A DNA stretch of 35,847 bases from an uncultured Bacteroidales bacterium (GTDB lineage: Bacteria > Bacteroidota > Bacteroidia > Bacteroidales > P3), in the NCBI GenBank assembly GCA_905236645.1, contig CAJOMZ010000019.1, positions 1 through 35,847 of the forward strand. Reading direction: 5' to 3'. The position numbers and the translations under genes are program-made. The notes under the pieces are model-generated. The model was not told where the DNA came from, made no database searches, and was given only the letters and a program-made list of their open reading frames with translations. Shown here piece after piece: positions 30,168 through 35,847 of this stretch; within the stretch, counting starts at the first letter, position 1, and each line of letters begins with the position of its first letter.

Positions 30168-31766
30168 ATGAAGAATAGCATATACATAGCACTCATTGCA
30201 CTGCTTCTGCTGGCAGGCTGCAAGGGCGACGTGACCGACACGAGCGGCGAGGCTCGCAAGACGGCGACCGAATTGCCGGAGCTGCCCTACATCCTTGAGG
30301 GCGACTATACGCCGGATACGGGAGTGATGTATAAGGTCATTATCGGAGGCGACACCTGCTTCGTGGTCATCGACAGCATAGTCGACAACCAACTGTATGG
30401 CTATTACTACCAGCTCTTTGCAGGCAGCGACTGCGTTGAACGCAAGGAGTTTACGCACGACGCCCACTGGAAGAACCAGCGCAAGGACGCCTTGGTCTAC
30501 ATATACCAGGAGCCCGAGTTCCACTTCAAGAACGACTCACTCTACCGTCTGCCGCACTACAAAGTGCGCGTGACCAGCGACATCGAGTATGGCCAGGCGT
30601 TGGGCTATTGGACCAGTATGCCTGGCACCGAAGAGATGGGCTACCTGCAGATTCTGGGCGACGGCATACTGAACAGCATAGTAAGGACTACCCAGTCGCT
30701 GAAAATGGATGTATATCAGCCTGATATCGAGAATGTCGACCAGTATCGGAATCCGTTGGTTCTGCTGCTGCACGGAGGCGGATTCTACGTCGGCGACAAG
30801 CGCGACAGCCTTATCAGCGGGCTGTGCCGCCACTTTGCCTCGATGGGCTATGTGGCCGTCAGCGCCAACTACCGCCTCGGTTTCCTGCCTTCGAAGGGAG
30901 AGATTGCGCGCACGGGCTTTATGGCCCTTCAGGATGCGCACGCCGCTCTGCGCTACCTTGTTGACCACGCCGGGCAATACGGCATAGACACGAGTTCTAT
31001 CTTCGTGGGCGGCGCCAGTGCCGGAGCCATAACCTCTCTTAATCTGGCCTTTATGCGCGACGACGACCGTCCGAAGGCAATCAGCGGCAAGCGCTGGCGC
31101 GACCTGGGCACCATCGCCTCGAGCGGCAACAGCAGCCGTGCCACATTCCGCATCAAAGCCGTGGCCAATATGTGGGGAGCCCTGACAAGCCTCAATATGT
31201 TGAAAAACAGCAAGACTGACATTGTTTCCTTCCACGGTGACGCCGACCAGGTGGTGCCCTACGACAACGGGTACCCGTTCAACGATATGAGCATCAAGCT
31301 GGGCAAACGTATGTTCGACCGTATGTATGGCTCGATGCAGATTGACAAACGCGCACGCGAACTGGGCCTGCACAGCGAACTCAACACCTTCCCCGGCGAG
31401 GGCCACTCGCTGCACCGCAACCCCGACGGAACCTGGAACCAAAAGAACTTCGAGTTCATACGCGACAAGATGACAGCCTTCTTCTATGAAGAACTCCGAG
31501 GGAAACCGCCTGTCATCGAGAACGACCGCGACAACCCACGCCTGTTCTACATCGACAAGGAGGGCGTGTCGGAGGTAGAGTGGAAAGTCGAAGGCGGATT
31601 TATCGTTCGCTACGACTTCCTTTCAATGCGGATATGGGTGGTTTGGGACAGCAATGCACCACGCCATCGCATCTACGCCTCGGGCCTCAATGCAATGCCT
31701 GACGGAAGCGACAGGCAAGGGGCTGGATTTGATATAAAACGTGACATAGACCTGCAAAAGCAATGA
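30168..31766 (+). CDS. Alpha/beta-hydrolase lipoprotein, carboxylesterase-like
   Basis: The 532-aa product has a lipoprotein signal (LLLLAGC, lipidated C18), about 150 residues of unassigned sequence, and an alpha/beta-hydrolase domain: oxyanion motif HGGGF (202-206), nucleophile elbow GGASAG (S284), HGDADQVVPYDNG (D360) and GEGHS (H413), a full Ser-Asp-His triad. The last 80 residues (from about 450) form a small beta-rich segment. Such enzymes cut carboxyl esters, possibly acetyl groups on sugars. Cell-surface or periplasmic location is inferred from the lipobox. Its closeness to the PNGase-like gene (4 nt) suggests that both act on the same glycoprotein or glycan source; substrate unknown. 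Confidence 0.85.
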   Translation: MKNSIYIALIALLLLAGCKGDVTDTSGEARKTATELPELPYILEGDYTPDTGVMYKVIIGGDTCFVVIDSIVDNQLYGYYYQLFAGSDCVERKEFTHDAHWKNQRKDALVYIYQEPEFHFKNDSLYRLPHYKVRVTSDIEYGQALGYWTSMPGTEEMGYLQILGDGILNSIVRTTQSLKMDVYQPDIENVDQYRNPLVLLLHGGGFYVGDKRDSLISGLCRHFASMGYVAVSANYRLGFLPSKGEIARTGFMALQDAHAALRYLVDHAGQYGIDTSSIFVGGASAGAITSLNLAFMRDDDRPKAISGKRWRDLGTIASSGNSSRATFRIKAVANMWGALTSLNMLKNSKTDIVSFHGDADQVVPYDNGYPFNDMSIKLGKRMFDRMYGSMQIDKRARELGLHSELNTFPGEGHSLHRNPDGTWNQKNFEFIRDKMTAFFYEELRGKPPVIENDRDNPRLFYIDKEGVSEVEWKVEGGFIVRYDFLSMRIWVVWDSNAPRHRIYASGLNAMPDGSDRQGAGFDIKRDIDLQKQ

Positions 31767-31978
31767 CCGATACTGAGAAAATACTATCACGCCTTGAAGC
31801 CATCGACCGCGCCATAGCCAACTACGAAGAGCTGGACAGCGATCTCGACAGCCCTGAATATGTGGCACGAGGCAACGGCTTCTGCGACAGCAAATACAGC
31901 GAAGACTTCATCGAAGGACAACTGGAGAAACTGCGCCACGAACGCCAGATGCTTGAAAAGCTCCTCACAACCCCCTAA
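31763..31978 (+). CDS. Small protein of unknown function
   Basis: This 71-aa acidic protein (MTDTEKILSRLEAIDRAIANYE) overlaps the esterase stop by 4 nt (ATGA) and so is probably translated with it. Both ends are helical in pattern (residues 3-25 and 48-68, RLEAIDRAIANYEEL and FIEGQLEKLRHERQMLEKLL), joined by a short DSPEYVARGNGFCDSKYS linker. No signal peptide. I do not recognise a family. It could equally be co-expressed with metG, which starts 36 nt later. Confidence 0.65.
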   Translation: MTDTEKILSRLEAIDRAIANYEELDSDLDSPEYVARGNGFCDSKYSEDFIEGQLEKLRHERQMLEKLLTTP

Positions 31979-32014
31979 AACCCTCAAACCTTAAAACAAT
32001 AAAACTAAAAAGAT

Positions 32015-34075
32015 ATGACCTACACAGAGAAAGACAAGAATTACGCCCGCTACACCGTAACCTCGGCCCTGCCCTACGCCAACGGCCCTGTCCATATCGG
32101 CCACCTGGCTGGCGTATATGTGCCTGCCGACATCTATGTGCGCTACCTGCGTGCACAGGGCGAGGACGTTATGTTCATCGGCGGCAGCGACGAGCACGGT
32201 GTGCCTATCACCATCAAGGCCCGCAAAGAGGGCGTCACGCCACAGGATATCGTTGACCGCTACCACAAGATAATAAAAGAATCTTTCGCCGAACTCGGCA
32301 TCTCGTTCGACATCTATAGCCGCACATCCACCAAAGAGCATCACGAGACAGCTGCCGAATATTTCGACAATCTCTATAAAGCAGGCAAGCTTATAGAGAA
32401 GACATCAATGCAATACTACGACGAGGAAGCCCGCCAGTTCCTCGCCGACCGCTACATAACCGGCACCTGCCCCCACTGCGGTAACGAGCACGCATACGGC
32501 GACCAATGCGAAGCCTGCGGCACCAGCCTCAACGCCACCGACCTCATCAACCCCAAGTCGGCCCTCAGCGGCTCAAAGCCGGTGCTCAAAGAGACCAAGC
32601 ATTGGTTCCTGCCACTCGACAAAGACGAGCCCTGGCTACGCCAATGGATACTCGAAGGGCATAAAGAGGACTGGAAGACCAACGTATATGGCCAGTGCAA
32701 GTCGTGGATCGATGCCGGCCTGCAGCCCCGCGCCGTCACGCGCGACCTCGACTGGGGAGTCAAAGTGCCCCTCGCCGAAGCCGCCGGCAAAGTGCTCTAC
32801 GTATGGTTCGACGCCCCTATCGGATACATCTCCTTCACAAAGCAGCTCAAAGGCAATGACTGGGAGAAATGGTGGAAAGACAAGGACACCAAGCTGGTAC
32901 ACTTCATCGGAAAGGACAACATCGTCTTCCACTGCATCATATTTCCCTCTATGCTCCACGCCGACGGCAGCTACATACTGCCAGCCAACGTGCCCGCCAA
33001 CGAATTCCTCAACCTCGAGGGCGACAAAATCAGCACCTCGCGCAACTGGGCCGTATGGCTGCACGAATACCTGCGCGACTTCCCAGGCAAGCAGGACGTG
33101 CTGCGCTACACCCTCTGCGCCAACGCTCCGGAAACCAAGGACAACGACTTCACCTGGAAGGACTTCCAGCTTAAGAACAACAGCGAGCTTGTCGCCATCC
33201 TCGGCAACTTCGTCAACCGCACCCTCGTGCTTACGCACAAGTTCTTCGAGGGCAAAGTCCCCGCTCAAGGCAACCTCACCGACCTCGACCGTCAGACCAT
33301 CGACGAAATGGCCACCTATCCCGAGAAGATCGGCCGCAGCATCGAGGCCTACCGCTTCCGCGAAGCCCTTGCAGAAATGATGAACCTGGCGCGCCTCGGC
33401 AACAAGTACCTCACCGAGACAGAACCGTGGAAACTCTTCAAGACCGACCCCGAACGCACCGCCACGGTGCTGAATATAGCCCTGCAGATCTGCGGCAACC
33501 TCGCCGTTCTCTGCGCCCCGTTCCTGCCCTTCACGGCCGACAAGATGCACCGTATGCTCAACCTCCCGGCAAAGGGATGGCAGGATGCCGGCCGCGCCGA
33601 CATCCTGCAGGAAGGCCTCGCCATCGACAAGCCCGAACTACTCTTCGAGCAAATCGACGACGCCACCATCGAGGTGCAGGTCAACCGCCTGCTCGAGACC
33701 AAACGCCAGAACGAGCTCAACGCCTGGCAGCCCGCTTCCGTCAAGCCCCAAGTGGCCTTCGACGACTTCGGCAAGATGGACATCCGCGTCGGCACCGTCC
33801 TTGAGTGCAGCAAAGTCCCCAAGGCCGACAAACTGTTGCAGTTCAAGCTGGACGACGGTATGGGAGGCCGCACCATCGTAAGTGGTATTGCCAAATACTA
33901 TCCCGAGCCGGAAAAACTGGTGGGAATGCAGGTATGCTTCATCGCCAACTTCGAGCCACGCAAGCTCAAGGGCGTCGTCAGCGAAGGAATGATTCTCAGT
34001 GCCGAGGACCGCGACGGCCGCCTGGTGCTCGTCACCCCAAGCCAGCTCGTCGCCTCCGGCGTGAACGTAGGCTGA
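32015..34075 (+). CDS. metG: Methionyl-tRNA synthetase
   Basis: The 686-aa product is MetRS with a fused tRNA-binding C-terminus. Residues 15-40 hold the HIGH motif ([16 protein letters not shown]), a zinc knuckle follows ([18 protein letters not shown]), then the KMSKS equivalent [14 protein letters not shown], here KISTS as commonly found in Bacteroidota, the anticodon-binding helical domain and a C-terminal EMAP/Trbp111-like OB fold ([29 protein letters not shown]) that dimerises and binds tRNA. It charges initiator and elongator tRNA-Met. It lies 36 nt behind the small protein and converges on the ABC transporter genes, 24 nt between stops. Confidence 0.98.
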   Translation: MTYTEKDKNYARYTVTSALPYANGPVHIGHLAGVYVPADIYVRYLRAQGEDVMFIGGSDEHGVPITIKARKEGVTPQDIVDRYHKIIKESFAELGISFDIYSRTSTKEHHETAAEYFDNLYKAGKLIEKTSMQYYDEEARQFLADRYITGTCPHCGNEHAYGDQCEACGTSLNATDLINPKSALSGSKPVLKETKHWFLPLDKDEPWLRQWILEGHKEDWKTNVYGQCKSWIDAGLQPRAVTRDLDWGVKVPLAEAAGKVLYVWFDAPIGYISFTKQLKGNDWEKWWKDKDTKLVHFIGKDNIVFHCIIFPSMLHADGSYILPANVPANEFLNLEGDKISTSRNWAVWLHEYLRDFPGKQDVLRYTLCANAPETKDNDFTWKDFQLKNNSELVAILGNFVNRTLVLTHKFFEGKVPAQGNLTDLDRQTIDEMATYPEKIGRSIEAYRFREALAEMMNLARLGNKYLTETEPWKLFKTDPERTATVLNIALQICGNLAVLCAPFLPFTADKMHRMLNLPAKGWQDAGRADILQEGLAIDKPELLFEQIDDATIEVQVNRLLETKRQNELNAWQPASVKPQVAFDDFGKMDIRVGTVLECSKVPKADKLLQFKLDDGMGGRTIVSGIAKYYPEPEKLVGMQVCFIANFEPRKLKGVVSEGMILSAEDRDGRLVLVTPSQLVASGVNVG

Positions 34076-34099
34076 TACCAAGAACTCAAAAACAACTGG

Positions 34100-34852
34100 T
34101 TACCTCTCGAATCTGAGGTACCCTTCATTATTCTGAGCCCTCACCCCGAAAGCGGTCCGAATCCTGTCGGGCGTCAGCGCGTCGGGGGTGGGGCCCTGAT
34201 AGAGGAGCGACCGGTCGTGTAGCAGCAGAGCCTGAGGGCAGTAGCGCAGCGCAAGGTTGAGGTCGTGGACCACTATCAGGATGGTCTTGTGCTCGTTGCG
34301 GTTTATGTCGCTCAAAAGTTCCATAATCTCAAACTGATGGGCAATGTCGAGGTTCGACGTAGGCTCGTCAAGCAACAGAATCGGAGTCTGTTGCGCCAGG
34401 GCCCGGGCAATCATTACACGCTGCAGCTCACCGCCACTCATCTGGCTTGGCAGCGAAAGCCGCAGATGCCACGTATTGGTCTGTTTCATAGCCCGTTCCA
34501 CAATATCCCAATCCTCTTGCGACTCGTTTTGCAGATGGTGCTGATAGGGGTTGCGCCCCATCAAGACAGTCTCAAACGCCGAAAACTCTATGTCGGTCTG
34601 CGGGTGCTGCTGCACCAGCGCCACTTTCTGCGCCCGCTGCCGCGCCGTATACCGGCTTACGGCAGTGCCGGCAATGCTCACGGTGCCGCGATGCGGCGTC
34701 AGCAAACCGCTGATACAGCGCAGCAAAGTCGTCTTGCCACAGCCGTTGGCACCAAGGATAGCGGTGAACGAACCCTCCGCGATGCCGAAAGTCAAACCGC
34801 GCAATATGGCCTTTGTGCCGTATGAATAATCTAAATGCTGAACATCAATCAT
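34100..34852 (-). CDS. ABC transporter ATPase of a FecCD/BtuCD-type importer
   Basis: The 250-aa product shows all ABC motifs: Walker A GANGCGKTT (34-42), signature MSGGELQRVMIARAL, Walker B ILLLDEPTSNLD and the switch His in VVHDLNLA. It belongs to the FepC/BtuD/HmuV branch that powers uptake of iron-siderophore, haem or cobalamin through the inner membrane. I start it at the ATG 34850-34852 (MIDVQHLDYSYG); a longer frame to 35050 would lie inside the permease gene and looks nothing like the family. The start overlaps the permease stop by 4 nt, so both are coupled. Confidence 0.95.
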   Translation of the reverse strand: MIDVQHLDYSYGTKAILRGLTFGIAEGSFTAILGANGCGKTTLLRCISGLLTPHRGTVSIAGTAVSRYTARQRAQKVALVQQHPQTDIEFSAFETVLMGRNPYQHHLQNESQEDWDIVERAMKQTNTWHLRLSLPSQMSGGELQRVMIARALAQQTPILLLDEPTSNLDIAHQFEIMELLSDINRNEHKTILIVVHDLNLALRYCPQALLLHDRSLLYQGPTPDALTPDRIRTAFGVRAQNNEGYLRFER

Positions 34853-35814
34853 ATACTGCGTTTTGACTTGTAAAGTAAATAAATGAACATCGGCGCGCCG
34901 AGAAGCGACGTTATGCTGCCCACGGGCAGTTCGTTGGGAGGTATGAGCGTGCGCGCCAGCGTGTCGCAGAGCAGCAGGAACAGGCCTCCGACAAAGACGG
35001 AATAAGGAATGATGCGGCGGTTGTCGGCACCGCAGACAAGCCGGACGCAATGCGGCACCACGAGGCCCACAAAACCGATCACGCCGCAGGCCGACACAGC
35101 AAAGGCCACCATCAGCGTGGTGGACAGCAGCAGGCGGCGACGCACCTTTTCTACCTCAACGCCAAGGCTTTGAGCCGTCTCGCTGCCCACAAGCAGCAGG
35201 TTGAGGTCCTTGCTGTAGAACAGCACGACAAGTATGCCCAGGACCACCACCGGCAGCACAATCCACACATCCATCCACGACGCCGAGGCAAAGCTGCCCA
35301 TTGTCCAGAAAATGATGCTCTCCATCTTGTCGTGCCGCAGCGCCATCAGCAGCGAAATGACGGCCGTGATAAGGAAAGTGAGGCACACGCCCGTCAAAAG
35401 CAGCGTGGTTGTGTGCATACGGTTGCCGATCGAGGCAATCTTGAAAATCAATAGAATAGTGAGCAGGGCCGTTAGCAGGGCCATACCGCCCACGCCCCAC
35501 AGATGGGCCTCGAGGCCAAGCAGGATGGCGATGGCGGCACCCAGCGACGCCCCCGACGAGATGCCCAGCACGTATGGGTCGGTCAGCGGGTTGCGGAACA
35601 CCGACTGATAGGTGGCGCCGCACACCGACAGGGCCGCTCCCACCAGCACACTCAGCACCACACGCGGCAGACGCAGGTTCCAGAATATCGGCGACGCCAA
35701 CAGGCTCTGGCGGTCAAAGTGCACCGCACCGACGGTGGAACACAACGCCATAGCCACAATCAGCACCAGTGCCAATGCCGTGGAAACCAGCCATATACTT
35801 AATCGTTTCTTCAT
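34849..35814 (-). CDS. FecCD-family permease of a metal-chelate ABC importer
   Basis: The 321-aa product is a polytopic membrane protein with FecCD hallmarks: LRLPRVVLSVLVGAALSVCG, the loop FRNPLTDPYVLGISSGASLGA, GVIGFVGLVVPHCVRL (coupling segment towards the ATPase) and ELPVGSITSLLGAPMFIYLL at the C-terminus. About ten hydrophobic segments are seen. Length is normal. The substrate (siderophore iron, haem or cobalamin) cannot be read from the permease; the binding protein is expected upstream, outside the window. A possible end of an upstream gene overlaps its ATG. Confidence 0.96.
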   Translation of the reverse strand: MKKRLSIWLVSTALALVLIVAMALCSTVGAVHFDRQSLLASPIFWNLRLPRVVLSVLVGAALSVCGATYQSVFRNPLTDPYVLGISSGASLGAAIAILLGLEAHLWGVGGMALLTALLTILLIFKIASIGNRMHTTTLLLTGVCLTFLITAVISLLMALRHDKMESIIFWTMGSFASASWMDVWIVLPVVVLGILVVLFYSKDLNLLLVGSETAQSLGVEVEKVRRRLLLSTTLMVAFAVSACGVIGFVGLVVPHCVRLVCGADNRRIIPYSVFVGGLFLLLCDTLARTLIPPNELPVGSITSLLGAPMFIYLLYKSKRSI

Positions 35815-35847
35815 TTCGGGACTCCAATTCCGCAGTTCAACAACAAT
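35811..35847 (-). CDS. Possible C-terminal end of an upstream gene (fragment)
   Basis: On the minus strand a frame open at the window edge ends LLLNCGIGVPK and stops with TGA inside the ATGA at the permease start. A 4-nt overlap of this kind also links permease and ATPase, so the fragment could be the end of a binding-protein or other operon gene. Only 11 codons are visible, so it may be chance. Confidence 0.25.
   Translation of the reverse strand, partial: LLLNCGIGVPK

Noticed and set aside
33018-33059. Defective KMSKS motif in metG (KISTS)
   Set aside because: KISTS followed by RNWAVWL is, as far as I know, the usual form of this signature in Bacteroidota MetRS, so it is not an anomaly.
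34853-35050. 66-codon N-terminal extension of the ABC ATPase
   Set aside because: It lies inside the permease gene in another frame and has no similarity to ATPases; the ATG at 34852 with 4-nt overlap is the natural start.

Overview
The window looks like a chromosomal segment of a Bacteroidota bacterium, most likely order Bacteroidales. The evidence is the -7 promoter box TAnnTTTG upstream of several units, few Shine-Dalgarno sites, families typical of the phylum (DUF3467 behind rpoC, DUF4294, DUF5606) and a KISTS-type methionyl-tRNA synthetase. Coding DNA is rather GC-rich with C-ending codons preferred. I cannot assign a family or genus.

Layout. 1-1467: the 3' part of a GH3 beta-N-acetylhexosaminidase-like gene converges on recR. 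1468-2529: about 1 kb without genes, holding CACGAATT-type repeats, a compact array of short hairpins, an 8-nt tandem repeat and a GT-rich tract. 2530-16513: the translation/transcription operon tRNA-Thr, Tyr, Gly, Thr, tuf, tRNA-Trp, secE, nusG, rplK, rplA, rplJ, rplL, rpoB, rpoC and a DUF3467 gene, closed by a textbook terminator. 16514-16992: a gene-free gap with a 123-nt palindrome. 16993-21854: rnr (RNase R), a Na/Pi cotransporter-like gene and an overlapping MBL-fold gene. 21846-23228 (minus): a PlsC-like acyltransferase. 23361-24715: DUF4294 protein plus NlpC/P60 peptidase. 24793-27384: pyrK, pyrD and a BadF-type kinase/ATPase. 27466-27967: DUF5606 gene and terminator. 27968-28405: second copy of the palindrome and a clean promoter. 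28406-31978: a secreted PNGase F-like glycoamidase, a lipoprotein esterase and a small protein in one tight operon. 32015-34075: metG. 34100-35814 (minus): ATPase and permease of a FecCD-type metal-chelate importer.

The most striking signal is not a gene. Reading every ATG and every CAT in the window, I found no CATG at all, where roughly 130-140 would be expected by chance. Codons before Met avoid C endings although C endings are favoured elsewhere. The two genes starting with TTG or GTG (rpoB, MBL) both have C before the start codon, exactly where ATG would create CATG. This points to strong selection against CATG, for example by a restriction-modification system of that specificity located elsewhere. 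Other leads are the paired 11-nt-period palindromes, the multi-hairpin element near the left end, and the PNGase F-like/esterase operon.
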